DNA of 64,000 nt from Mycolicibacterium stellerae (GTDB lineage Bacteria; Actinomycetota; Actinomycetes; Mycobacteriales; Mycobacteriaceae): NCBI RefSeq assembly GCF_003719305.1, contig NZ_RARC01000004.1, positions 62,001 through 126,000 of the forward strand, written 5' to 3'. Numbering within the stretch: position 1 is the stretch's first letter; every line of letters starts with the position of its first letter. The notes below the pieces were generated by a model. It searched no databases and was not told the origin of the DNA. It was given only the letters and a program-made list of their open reading frames with translations. Below, piece after piece: positions 25,840 through 33,707 of the stretch. The translations under genes were made by a program, and so were the position numbers.

Positions 25840-26817
25840 TTACGGCCGCGCGCTAAGGTCGATCAGCACCTTGCCGATGGCTTTCCCGTCGGCCACCTCC
25901 CGTAGCGCGCGCGAACATTCGGTGAGCGGGTAGACCGCACCGATGTGCGGCGCCACCCTGCCTTTAGCGAGCATCTCGCCGAGTTCTGCCTCGTTGCGGG
26001 CGAATTCGTCGGGGACGAGGTCCTGGAACTGGAATCCCAGCACCTGCACGCCCTTGACCAGAACCAGGTTGAGCGGGATGCGGGGGATGACGCCCGAGGC
26101 ATAGCCGATGGTGACGAACCGGCCGCCGCGACGCAGCGACCGAAGCGCGGGTTCAGACAGTTCGCCGCCGACAGGGTCGATGACGGCGTTCGCGCCGTCG
26201 GGCAGGGCGTCGCGCAGGGCAGAACGCAGGTCGCCCGAGCGGTGATTGATCAGCTGCTTGGCGCCGTATGATGCTGCCGCATCGAGCTTTTCGGCCGACG
26301 ACGCGACGGCGGTGACATCGGCGCCGAGCGCGGTACCCAGCTGCACGGCGGCCAGGCCGACGCCACCACCCGCGCCGAGCACGATGACGGAATCCCCCGC
26401 ATGCAGCCGCGCGACCGACCGCAACGCGTGATAGGCCGTCCGATGGGCCACCCCGAACGCCGCAGCGGTACGGGCGTCGACACCTCCCGGAATCCGGGCC
26501 ACCGCCTGAGCCGCCACCACGATCTCCTCGGCGAACGCGCCGAACATCTGGGTTCCGGTCACCCGGTCACCGGAAGCCAGATCGCCTGCCCCGCCTGTGA
26601 CTTCGACGACGACACCTGCGAACTCGCTGCCGACCACGAACGGCGGCGGCACGCTGATCTGGTACTGGCCTGCGACCAGCAGGACGTCGGGATAGTTGAC
26701 CGCGGCCGCGCTGACCCGCACCCTCACCTGGCCGTCCTCGAGCGGCGGTGACGCCTGCTCCTCGATCCGGACGACTTCGGGCGGCCCGTACTCCGGGCAC
26801 ACCGCGGCGCGGATCAC
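25840..26817 (-). CDS. NADPH:quinone oxidoreductase-like MDR family protein
   Basis: 325 residues from GTG 26817, which overlaps the upstream stop as GTGA; the longer open frame to 27267 has no MDR sequence and lies over the kinase gene. Zinc-free medium-chain dehydrogenase: AAAVNYPDVLLVAGQYQ, GSEFAGVVVEVTGG, FGVAHRTAYHALRSVARLHAGD, then the Rossmann motif LGAGGGVGLAAVQLG. No structural or catalytic Zn ligands are visible, as expected for quinone oxidoreductases and enoyl reductases. Last gene of the operon with the ACAD10/11-like kinase and dehydrogenase, where it may reduce an unsaturated or quinone intermediate. Confidence 0.88.
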   Translation of the reverse strand: MIRAAVCPEYGPPEVVRIEEQASPPLEDGQVRVRVSAAAVNYPDVLLVAGQYQISVPPPFVVGSEFAGVVVEVTGGAGDLASGDRVTGTQMFGAFAEEIVVAAQAVARIPGGVDARTAAAFGVAHRTAYHALRSVARLHAGDSVIVLGAGGGVGLAAVQLGTALGADVTAVASSAEKLDAAASYGAKQLINHRSGDLRSALRDALPDGANAVIDPVGGELSEPALRSLRRGGRFVTIGYASGVIPRIPLNLVLVKGVQVLGFQFQDLVPDEFARNEAELGEMLAKGRVAPHIGAVYPLTECSRALREVADGKAIGKVLIDLSARP

Positions 26818-27842
26818 CTGTAGTCGCTGGATTCGGCGAGGTCGGCGGCCGACCGCATCAGGTCGACGATCACGGGTCCGTAGGCAAGCAGCTTCTCGTT
26901 GTCGCCCGCGCGCTGGAAGCCCTGCTCGAGCACGATCGCGAGCTTCCACTTCGCCAGCACCAGGTAGTAGTCGAGGTCGTCGACCTGCCTGCCGGAGACC
27001 TTGGCGTAGTGGTCGACAACGTCGGTGCGCGATGGCATTCCGCGCATGTCGACATAGCTCATCGCCGACGGCGCTTCGGTGTTCTCCGGCCAGCTCTGCA
27101 CCATCCACCCGAGGTCGAGCTTCGGATCGCCTACGGTGCCCATCTCCCAGTCGACGATCGCCGCCAACCGCGCTGGCGCGCCGTCGCAGTACATCACGTT
27201 GGCGAACTGGTAGTCGCCGTGCATCAGGCCGGGGATGAAGTCGATCGGCTTGTGAGTGCGCAGCCACTGCGTCGCGACGTCGAGGCCGTCGATGTCACGG
27301 CCCTTGATCCGCTCGAAAAAGCCGGTCCACCGGTCGACCTGGCGTTCGTGGAAGCCGTCCGGCCTGCCGAGATCCTGCAGGCCCTTGGCCTTCCAGTCCA
27401 CCTTCGACAGCAGGGCGATGCCTTCGGCGAGTTGGTATGCCAGACCCGCACGCGCGTCGAGGTCGGTGTCGAACGGCGCAGGCCACTTCCGTTGGTGGAG
27501 GTCCATCGGCGACCAGCCGTCGACGAAACCCATCAGATAGAAAGGGCGGCCGAGGACCGCGGCGTCGGGGCAGACGCCGACCGCGGCGGTGTGCGGGACT
27601 TCTGTGCCATCCAGCGCCTCGATGATCCGCCACTCTCGCAGGATGCCCTTGTCGCGGTCGGGCGGGGCATCCGGCGGAGGCATGCGAAGCACGCAGTCGT
27701 CGTCGCCGCGGCGGATGCGGTAGATCACGTTCTGCGTTCCGCCGGAAAGAAAGTCGGCTTCCAGCGGCTCGCCCTTACCGGGCAGGCCGGCACCGTCCAT
27801 CCACTCGGCGAGGCGCGCGGTGTCGATCGTCGGCTCGGTCAC
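26814..27842 (-). CDS. APH-type kinase, ACAD10/11- or LvaA-like
   Basis: 342 residues. Kinase-like fold with ATP-binding SGGTQNVIYRI, catalytic loop HGDYQFANVMY near residue 213, and metal site IVDWEMGTVGDPKLDLGW. This is the pattern of the kinase half of animal ACAD10/11 and of bacterial FadE36/LvaA-like proteins, which phosphorylate 4-hydroxyacyl-CoA so that the phosphate can be eliminated. The partner dehydrogenase, fused in animals, is the next gene upstream (27839), overlapping by 4 nt. The family call is firm; the hydroxyacyl-CoA substrate is inferred from this pairing. Confidence 0.85.
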   Translation of the reverse strand: MTEPTIDTARLAEWMDGAGLPGKGEPLEADFLSGGTQNVIYRIRRGDDDCVLRMPPPDAPPDRDKGILREWRIIEALDGTEVPHTAAVGVCPDAAVLGRPFYLMGFVDGWSPMDLHQRKWPAPFDTDLDARAGLAYQLAEGIALLSKVDWKAKGLQDLGRPDGFHERQVDRWTGFFERIKGRDIDGLDVATQWLRTHKPIDFIPGLMHGDYQFANVMYCDGAPARLAAIVDWEMGTVGDPKLDLGWMVQSWPENTEAPSAMSYVDMRGMPSRTDVVDHYAKVSGRQVDDLDYYLVLAKWKLAIVLEQGFQRAGDNEKLLAYGPVIVDLMRSAADLAESSDYR

Positions 27843-29140
27843 AGGTTGCCCACTTCGTGCTCCAGGTATTCGGCGAATTTCTCCTGGGCCGCTTCACGTT
27901 TGCGCGGTATCCACTCCGTCGGCCAGATGTCGTTGCTCGGCTGGTAGTCGCGCAGTACCTGCTTGGCCACCGTGGCCTTGTGCACTTCTGTCGGACCGTC
28001 GGCAAGCCCCATCACCGCGGCACCCGTCACCATCCCCATGAACGGCACGTCGTCGGTGACACCGAGAGCGCCGTGTACCTGCATCGCCCGCCATGCGATG
28101 TCGTGCAGCACTGTCGGCATCACCACCTTCACCGCGGCGATGTCCTTACGCACCTTCTTGTAGTCGTTGTATTTGTCGATCTCCCACGCGGTGTAGAGCA
28201 CCATCAACCGGAACTGGAGCAACTGGGCATACGAATCGGCGATGTAGCCCTGCACGAACTGCTTGTCGGACAGCTTGGCGCCCTGCGTCTCTCGGCTCAG
28301 CGCTCGCTCGCACATCATGTCGAGCGCAGTGCGCGAAAGCCCGATGGTGCGCATGGCGTGGTGGATGCGCCCGCCACCGAGACGGGTCTGGGCGATGACG
28401 AACGCCTGACCTTCGCCGCCCAGCAGAGCCTCGGACGGCACGCGCACGTTGTCGTAGTGGATCAGCGCGTGTGAGCCTTCGCCCTCGCGCTCGCCGTGAA
28501 GGCCGAAATTGCGGACGATCTTCACACCCGGTGTGTCGGTCGGCACCAGGAACATCGACATGCCCTGGTAGGCGCTGACTTCGGGATTCGTCACCACCAT
28601 CACGATCAGGAACGAGGCGGTTCTGGCATTGGACGAGAAGAACTTCCAGCCGTTGATCACCCAGTCGTCACCGCCCCGGACCGCCTGCGTCGTGAACAGG
28701 GTCGGGTCGGCTCCCGCATGCGGTTCGGTCATCGAATAGCAGGAGAAGAGCTCGCCGTCGAGCAGGGGCCGCAGGTAGCGTTGCTTCTGCTGGTCGGTAC
28801 CGTAGTGGGCGAGGATCTCGGCGTTGCCGGTGTCGGGTGCCTGACAGCCGAATATGATTGGCGCCCACTGTGATCGGCCCAGCACTTCGTTGAGCAGGGC
28901 GAGCTTCAACTGTCCGTGGCCTTGACCGCCCAGCTCCGGCCCCAAGTGAGTGGCCCACAAGCCCCGCCGCCTGACCTCCTCCTTCAGCGGGTCGATGACC
29001 TTGCGACGGTTGTCGTCGAGCGGTGTGAACTGCTGGTGAGGAAAGGCGAGATCGAGCGGCTCGATCTCGCTGCGGACGAATTCGTCGGCCCAGTCGAGCG
29101 CCTTCTGGTATTCGGGGTCGGTTTCGAAATCCCACGCCAT
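27839..29140 (-). CDS. acyl-CoA dehydrogenase, ACAD10/11-like
   Basis: 433 residues, longer than ordinary FadE proteins and matching the dehydrogenase half of ACAD11. Visible: MTEPHAGADPTLFTTQAV, NGWKFFSSNARTASF, a long insert around EREGEGSHALIHYDNVRVP, and a C-terminus with HGALGVTDDVPFM followed by LADGPTEVHKATVAK. The phrase ADGP-x-EVH, with its Glu, is characteristic of the ACAD10/11 group. First gene of a three-gene operon with the kinase and the quinone oxidoreductase. It would act on, or eliminate phosphate from, the phosphorylated hydroxyacyl-CoA. Confidence 0.9.
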   Translation of the reverse strand: MAWDFETDPEYQKALDWADEFVRSEIEPLDLAFPHQQFTPLDDNRRKVIDPLKEEVRRRGLWATHLGPELGGQGHGQLKLALLNEVLGRSQWAPIIFGCQAPDTGNAEILAHYGTDQQKQRYLRPLLDGELFSCYSMTEPHAGADPTLFTTQAVRGGDDWVINGWKFFSSNARTASFLIVMVVTNPEVSAYQGMSMFLVPTDTPGVKIVRNFGLHGEREGEGSHALIHYDNVRVPSEALLGGEGQAFVIAQTRLGGGRIHHAMRTIGLSRTALDMMCERALSRETQGAKLSDKQFVQGYIADSYAQLLQFRLMVLYTAWEIDKYNDYKKVRKDIAAVKVVMPTVLHDIAWRAMQVHGALGVTDDVPFMGMVTGAAVMGLADGPTEVHKATVAKQVLRDYQPSNDIWPTEWIPRKREAAQEKFAEYLEHEVGNL

Positions 29141-29161
29141 TGTGTGTCTCCTTCACCTCGG

Positions 29162-29812
29162 TCAGGGCTGTTGGTTGAATCCTGTGATCAGTGCGGCGAT
29201 GTCGCGGCCCACCACATCGGTGAATGACCGCTCGCCGAAAGTGCCCAGCGCCCAGTGCCGCACGCCCTCGCTGACATGCATCTGAGCCAGCCTCGACAGG
29301 TGGGGCACATCGATGTGCTTGGCGAGCTTGCCATCGACCTGAGCCTTGGCGAACAGCTCGCCGAACATGTCGGCATCGACGTCGTCGGGGCGGTCACCGG
29401 TGAGGATGCGTTGTTCCTGGCGGTAGCCCTCCAGGATGGTCTCGATGATCAGGTCGCGCGGGTTGCGGGCCATCGAGCGCTCGAGACTGCGCAGCGCCTT
29501 GGCGATGACGGCATTCACGGTGTAGTCACCCGCGAGGTTCTGGTGCACTGTGTTCTGGGCGGCGCGGGTGGACAACAGGCCGACCTCGAAGAGCACGTCC
29601 TCCTTGGCGGGGAAGTAGAAGTAGAACAATGCGCGGGAGACACCCGCGGCCCGGCAGATGTCGGCGACCGTCGTCTTGGCATAGCCGTTCGTCCGCCACA
29701 GTGCCATCGCGGCCTGTACCAACGACCGCTTGGTCTCGGTTGACCGCGCCCGCTGAAACGACGCCCGGCGCTGACCACCGTCAGCGGTGGCGACGGTGTT
29801 GCTCTTCGGCAC
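29162..29812 (-). CDS. TetR family transcriptional regulator
   Basis: 216 residues. A basic N-terminal arm precedes the HTH (TKRSLVQAAMALWRTNGYAKTTVADICRAAGVSRALFYFYFPAKEDVLF, about residues 27-75). It lies 21 nt upstream of the ACAD10/11-like dehydrogenase on the same strand, so it heads that operon and probably controls it and itself through the repeat at 29848-29868. Predicted acyl-CoA-responsive repressor; ligand unknown. Confidence 0.9.
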   Translation of the reverse strand: MPKSNTVATADGGQRRASFQRARSTETKRSLVQAAMALWRTNGYAKTTVADICRAAGVSRALFYFYFPAKEDVLFEVGLLSTRAAQNTVHQNLAGDYTVNAVIAKALRSLERSMARNPRDLIIETILEGYRQEQRILTGDRPDDVDADMFGELFAKAQVDGKLAKHIDVPHLSRLAQMHVSEGVRHWALGTFGERSFTDVVGRDIAALITGFNQQP

Positions 29813-29847
29813 AACCGGACTCTAGCAGCTGAATTGGCACTTGCAAA

Positions 29848-29868
29848 TAGTTGACGTCTGTCTAACTA
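29848..29868. promoter_or_regulatory. imperfect palindrome upstream of TetR, candidate operator
   Basis: TAGTTGAC-GTCT-GTCTAACTA: the arms TAGTT/AACTA and GAC/GTC are inverted, with a one-base offset. It lies 36 nt upstream of the TetR start at 29812 and is plausible as an autoregulatory site. The adjacent CAAATAGTTGA resembles, but does not match, the CAAGTAGTTGA sites near 45 kb. Confidence 0.35.
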
Positions 29869-29883
29869 AGGGCTCGGGCCAAA

Positions 29884-30513
29884 TCACCGCTCCGCACTGT
29901 TCTCGCCTTGACTGCTTTCCGATGTGTGCCCCGTGTTCCCCGCAGCGGCGCCAGGGTCCAACCGCCGGGTGCCGGGCGGATCCGGGCGCCGATTGTCACC
30001 CGGGATCGGCGCGGAATCTACGCGGGGCGGCTGCGGGTCGGCCGGGGCGAGTCCGATCTTCACCGTGGTGATGGTGAGCGTCGGACCGACCAGCTTCGAG
30101 GGCCACGGCACCTTGAGCCAAACGTGGTAGGTCCTGCCGTAGGTGACCTCCATAGGCGCGTGAGGGTCAGTCACACTTGGTTCGATCGGCGGGTGGGTGC
30201 CGGACAACTGCGTACCGCCGATCGCTTCATATCGAAATTGCACTGGCCCCCACGGGTAAGGCGTCCACGTCAGATCGATGTCCTTCTCGGTCTCGGAACC
30301 ATAGAAGACCACTGGGTTCTGTGAGGCCATAAGGGGCGGCGGTGTCAGCGAGGGGTACTTGTCGCTGGAGCCGTACGGGGGCGATGGCTCGGTGCCCGGG
30401 CCATTGTCCGGCGTGGCATGGACAATCGGTGCACTCAAGCTCAACAGGGTCGCGCCGACAGCAAGCGCCGAGATCGTGCGGGTGCGGGTGTTGGCGTCGG
30501 AGTTGGTGGTCAT
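29884..30513 (-). CDS. secreted protein of unknown function
   Basis: 209 residues from ATG 30513 (AAGGAGC upstream); a longer reading adds 16 residues before the signal sequence. A Sec signal peptide is visible: charged N-terminus with RTRT, hydrophobic SALAVGATLLSLSAP, cleavage expected after IVHA. The mature part has a Pro/Gly/Ser-rich linker, then strands such as VVFYGSETEKDIDLTWTPYPWG and YGRTYHVWLKVPWPSKLVGPTLTITTVKIG that suggest a beta-sandwich. The Pro-rich hydrophilic C-terminus looks disordered. Probably exported to the cell wall or outside. No lipobox. Family not recognised. Confidence 0.7.
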   Translation of the reverse strand: MTTNSDANTRTRTISALAVGATLLSLSAPIVHATPDNGPGTEPSPPYGSSDKYPSLTPPPLMASQNPVVFYGSETEKDIDLTWTPYPWGPVQFRYEAIGGTQLSGTHPPIEPSVTDPHAPMEVTYGRTYHVWLKVPWPSKLVGPTLTITTVKIGLAPADPQPPRVDSAPIPGDNRRPDPPGTRRLDPGAAAGNTGHTSESSQGENSAER

Positions 30514-30620
30514 GGTGTGCTCCTTACGTGTGTTGGTCGACCGGATCGGCCGCCCGTACATGTAGGAGCGCCTCGGCTACCGCCATCGGACACTTTTAGA
30601 GGAGAGGCCACTATGTAGGG

Positions 30621-31070
30621 ATGCCGAAGCAGCTGCACCACGTCGTCATGCGAAGCCACTCAGCGAAGGCGTTCGTCGCGTTCCTGACCGACGTGGTCGG
30701 GATGGAGGTGGCTTTTCAACTGAGGGTGCCGGGTGAAGTCCTTGAGACGACGCTGGGATGGCCGCAGTCCGACGGCGCGGATGTGACGATGGTCGGTACC
30801 GGCGAGGCGGGGCTCATCGAGGTGCTCGACGTACCGGAGCACCTGCGCGACATCGTGCCGGAGGGGTTGGCGGCGCTGTCGTTTCAGACCGACGAGTTCG
30901 ACCGGACACGCGACGCAGCGAAGGCCTTCGCGAGCGACGTGACGGTATTCGACACCGGCACGCCGGGCGTCGACCTGTTCTTCTGCACACAGGGAGGGGT
31001 GCCCGTCGAGTTCATGGGAAGCTACGCGCCCGAGGCGAATTCGGCGACAAGCGAGGCAGCGAAGCACTGA
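30621..31070 (+). CDS. VOC (glyoxalase/bleomycin resistance) superfamily protein
   Basis: 149 residues. Two beta-alpha-beta-beta-beta halves: QLHHVVMRSHSAKAFVAFLTDVVGMEVAFQ and FDRTRDAAKAFASDV-x-FDTG-. Possible metal ligands are the His pair at residues 6-7, Glu in GLIEVLD and Glu in GVPVEFMGSY. VOC proteins include lyases, epimerases (methylmalonyl-CoA) and extradiol dioxygenases; at this length an isomerase or lyase is more likely than a dioxygenase. The 3' end overlaps the convergent LLM gene by 49 nt. It has no same-strand partner, so its pathway is open. Confidence 0.82.
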   Translation: MPKQLHHVVMRSHSAKAFVAFLTDVVGMEVAFQLRVPGEVLETTLGWPQSDGADVTMVGTGEAGLIEVLDVPEHLRDIVPEGLAALSFQTDEFDRTRDAAKAFASDVTVFDTGTPGVDLFFCTQGGVPVEFMGSYAPEANSATSEAAKH

Positions 31071-31990
31071 GTGCGCCGACGCGACGCGCTCCGTTTGTCG
31101 GCATCGTCGCCGAGTGGAACCACTCGAACGGCGAGATCGGTGACACCGGCGTCGCGATAGCGGCGCAGACGCGCGAGCACGGCCTGCTCATCGCCAACGG
31201 CCATGGTGTCTCCGACGTCCTCGGCGTCGCCGTGTTCGAGCAGCCGGACGTAGTTCGGCGAGAAGTCGGCGTGCCCAAGCACCTCGCTGGCGTACGCGCG
31301 GGCCTCGTCGACTTCGCCCTCCGCACACAGTGCGACGGGAACGCCTGCGACGACGCGGATTCCGGACCTCCCAGCGGACTCGGCCGCTTCGGTGATGCGT
31401 GGGACCACGTAGTCGCCGATCGCCCGCTCGTCGGCCATCCACAGGATGGTGCCCGCTGTCCGCTCGCCTGCGATCCGCAGCATCGTCGGTCCGAGCGCCG
31501 CGATCAGCACCGGCATCTCGAACGCGTCGGTGACATCCACCGGGCTGCGCACGCGAAAGCTGTCGTTGTCCACGGCCACCGCGCCGGGGCCGGCGAACGC
31601 CGCGTCCAGCACGTCGAGGTAGTCGCGGACCAGCCGTGCCGGTCTGTCGTAGGGCAGCCCGAGCTGATCGGAGATGATCCAGTGGTGCGACGGCCCGACG
31701 CCGAGGGCGAACCGGCCCGCGCACGCGACCTGGGTGGTCAATGCCTGCTGCGCGAGGATCAGCGGGTGGCGGGTTTGAAGGGGGACGACGGCCGTCCCGA
31801 TCTCGATGCGATCGGTCTCGTGGCCGAGCAGCGCGACAGCCGTCATCGCGTCGAGGTAACCGGGCACCTGGGGGATCCAGAACGACGCGAAGCCTTCGTC
31901 TTCGGCGGCGTGCCCGTCGGCCAGCAGACCGCTGAGCCGGTCCGCGCGTGAGCGCTCCTTGTCGGAGCCGACCATCAGTCCGACGCGCAT
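31022..31990 (-). CDS. LLM class F420-dependent oxidoreductase
   Basis: 322 residues, luciferase-like TIM barrel. Shown by RVGLMVGSDKERS at the N-terminus, AEDEGFASFWIPQVPGYLDAM, ETDRIEIGTAVVPLQTRHP, GRFALGVGPSHHW and the C-terminal RYRDAGVTDLAVRVVP. In mycobacteria such proteins normally use coenzyme F420 rather than FMN. It heads no operon; the EthD-like protein at 32000 is 9 nt upstream on the same strand. Substrate unknown, but oxidation or reduction of a ketone or hydroxyl of the local pathway would fit. The 3' end overlaps the VOC gene. Confidence 0.88.
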   Translation of the reverse strand: MRVGLMVGSDKERSRADRLSGLLADGHAAEDEGFASFWIPQVPGYLDAMTAVALLGHETDRIEIGTAVVPLQTRHPLILAQQALTTQVACAGRFALGVGPSHHWIISDQLGLPYDRPARLVRDYLDVLDAAFAGPGAVAVDNDSFRVRSPVDVTDAFEMPVLIAALGPTMLRIAGERTAGTILWMADERAIGDYVVPRITEAAESAGRSGIRVVAGVPVALCAEGEVDEARAYASEVLGHADFSPNYVRLLEHGDAEDVGDTMAVGDEQAVLARLRRYRDAGVTDLAVRVVPLGDDADKRSASRRRTQCFAASLVAEFASGA

Positions 31991-31999
31991 TGAAAACTC

Positions 32000-32743
32000 C
32001 TACGGCACATAGCGATCCCACTGATAAGGCACGACGGGGTGGAATGGGGCGGCGAGAAGCGGCTCGACGCCTGTGTGCTCCCACCGGGCGGCGAGTACCG
32101 GCCGCAACCTCTCGGCGGTCGCAACCGGGTCGTCGTCGAGGAAACAATAGGTGAGCAGCTGACCGGCGGGCGCACTGGCGAGGCGCTCGTCGACGTCCTG
32201 CGAGGCCACCGACCAGACACCGCCGACCCCGTCGACGTCGACGAGATCAGCGGCCGACGTCGTGCCGTTTTCCAGCAGGAGGTACACACCGTGGGCCGGC
32301 CACCACGGCAGCACGTCGGCGCCGATCTTGATCCTCGGCGCCGCCACCTTCTGCGCCACGGCGTACACACCGCGCTGCACCGGCGGCAGCAGCGGCAGCT
32401 TCCGGCCGGCGCCACCCAACGCCGACGAAAGCTCGAGGAACGGCGTCAGCCCGCTCTGGTCGGTGAAGAAATACGACATGACGTGGTCGATCGCGTCGAA
32501 ATGCTCGTCGCTGTGCACCCTTGCGGCCCGGCAGGCGGGCGTCGACACCAACCTCATGGAGGCGCGAACGCCTGCCAGTCGATGCTGCTCGGGCCGGTGG
32601 TCGAGGGTGTGCCAGCGCAGGTACTCGGCGTCGCGGCCTTGCGGGTGGCGCCGCGCCATGGAGACGAACAGCGTGCCGATGTCGCCGCGACCGGCGACGA
32701 GCACACCGTCGACTTCGTCGGATGGGGTTCCTGGAAGAGTCAC
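32000..32743 (-). CDS. unknown protein, possible EthD/dimeric alpha-beta barrel repeat
   Basis: 247 residues from GTG 32743, overlapping the epimerase stop as GTGA. No firm family. The N-terminal half carries RDAEYLRWHTLDHRPEQHRLAGVRASMRLV, reminiscent of EthD-type ferredoxin-like domains. The C-terminal half has QLLTYCFLDDDPVATAERLRPVLAARW, which could be a second copy, so a tandem dimeric alpha/beta barrel is plausible. Such proteins act as monooxygenases or stress-binding proteins. Its position between an LLM oxidoreductase and an epimerase suggests a role in the same minor pathway. The function is uncertain. Confidence 0.55.
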   Translation of the reverse strand: MTLPGTPSDEVDGVLVAGRGDIGTLFVSMARRHPQGRDAEYLRWHTLDHRPEQHRLAGVRASMRLVSTPACRAARVHSDEHFDAIDHVMSYFFTDQSGLTPFLELSSALGGAGRKLPLLPPVQRGVYAVAQKVAAPRIKIGADVLPWWPAHGVYLLLENGTTSAADLVDVDGVGGVWSVASQDVDERLASAPAGQLLTYCFLDDDPVATAERLRPVLAARWEHTGVEPLLAAPFHPVVPYQWDRYVP

Positions 32744-33651
32744 TGCGGTCCTCGCGTCAGCTCGATTTCAGGGTGACGGGCCGCAATCATGCGCCGAAAG
32801 CCTTCGCGCCACGGCACTTTCGTGCGACCGAGCACCTCGTGCATGTGGGTCACGTCGGGCCACAGCGGCGTGTGTGCATCGGCGGTGTACTCGAAAACCG
32901 GCTCGACGCCGACGAGCTCGCCCATGAACGCGCAGTATTCCTCGACGCTTACGGTCTCGCTGCCTGCCCAATTGACGACGACCGGGGGAGTGGCGGCGAC
33001 CTCCATCGCCCGGATACCGAGATCGACGTAGTCGTCCTCGTAGATCGGGTTGTAGTTGTTCGGTTTGTCGGGGTGAAGCCGAATGGGCTTGCCCGCCAAC
33101 ATCGCATCGAGGCGGTCGGCCGGTGCACCGCCCTCTGGCCCGTAGGTGGAGCAGATCCGGATGATGGTCAGCGGAATGTCGAAGCGGTCGGCGACCCACG
33201 TGCACACCGACTCCGCGGCGATCTTGCTGAAGCTGTAGTTGGGCCGAAGCGGCACGCCGGGCGGATCGGTTTCGCGCAACGGGCGATGGCCCTGATAGCC
33301 GTAGATCGATCCGGTGGAGCAGAAGACGAAGCCCTTTGCGGTCCGGCAATGCGCAAGCAGTGCACCCGAATTGTGCGCGTTCGTCTGAACGCATCGCGTC
33401 CAGTCGTCGGTGCCCGCGTCCACGGCCGCATGGAAGACGTAGCCGAAATCGTCGGGCAGATCGGCGAAGTCCGGATCGGCCATGTCCAGCACGAGCGGCG
33501 TGACCCCGGCCGCCGCCAGTTTGTCCCTGTCGGTCGGGTTTCTCAGGCGCGCGGCGCCCCATACCTCGTTGCGTTCTGCGAGTGCCCGGGCGATCGGAAA
33601 GGCGATCTTGCCGGTCGCGCCGGTGATCAGGACCTTCTCGCCGTCGAGCAC
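32740..33651 (-). CDS. NAD-dependent epimerase/dehydratase family protein
   Basis: 303 residues, extended SDR. Glycine motif TGATGKIAFPIA at about residues 10-21, catalytic YSFSK near residue 144, and GYVFHAAVDAGT in the NAD site. C-terminal EEYCAFMGELVG and FRRMIAARHPEIEL are typical of nucleoside-sugar or 3-beta-HSD-like epimerases. First gene of a three-gene minus-strand unit (epimerase, EthD-like protein, LLM oxidoreductase). Divergent from the acyl-CoA dehydrogenase at 33708 across a short region with an operator-like palindrome, which could also affect this gene. Confidence 0.87.
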   Translation of the reverse strand: MLDGEKVLITGATGKIAFPIARALAERNEVWGAARLRNPTDRDKLAAAGVTPLVLDMADPDFADLPDDFGYVFHAAVDAGTDDWTRCVQTNAHNSGALLAHCRTAKGFVFCSTGSIYGYQGHRPLRETDPPGVPLRPNYSFSKIAAESVCTWVADRFDIPLTIIRICSTYGPEGGAPADRLDAMLAGKPIRLHPDKPNNYNPIYEDDYVDLGIRAMEVAATPPVVVNWAGSETVSVEEYCAFMGELVGVEPVFEYTADAHTPLWPDVTHMHEVLGRTKVPWREGFRRMIAARHPEIELTRGPQ

Positions 33652-33680
33652 CCACTAGTCATAGCGCATCGTCCCTTAAA

Positions 33681-33696
33681 TGTTAAGTACTTGATA
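33681..33696. promoter_or_regulatory. KstR2-like palindrome, site 1
   Basis: TGTTAAGTACTTGATA, 14 of 16 bases identical to the symmetric TATCAAGTACTTGATA deduced from the four sites in this window. It ends 11 nt before the GTG of the acyl-CoA dehydrogenase at 33708, in the 56-nt gap from the divergent epimerase. The published KstR2 consensus AnCAAGnnCTTGnT matches with two differences. Regulator not established: KstR2-like TetR or the local MarR. Confidence 0.55.
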
Positions 33697-33707
33697 TGTT
33701 GGGGCCT

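Noticed and set aside
26818-27267. N-terminal extension of the quinone oxidoreductase frame
   Set aside because: It lies over the kinase gene, has shadow composition, and the GTG at 26817 with a 4-nt overlap is a better start.
29842-29856. Another KstR2-like site (GCAAATAGTTGACG) before TetR 29162
   Set aside because: Only one half resembles the motif; the local symmetry fits a different TetR palindrome better.
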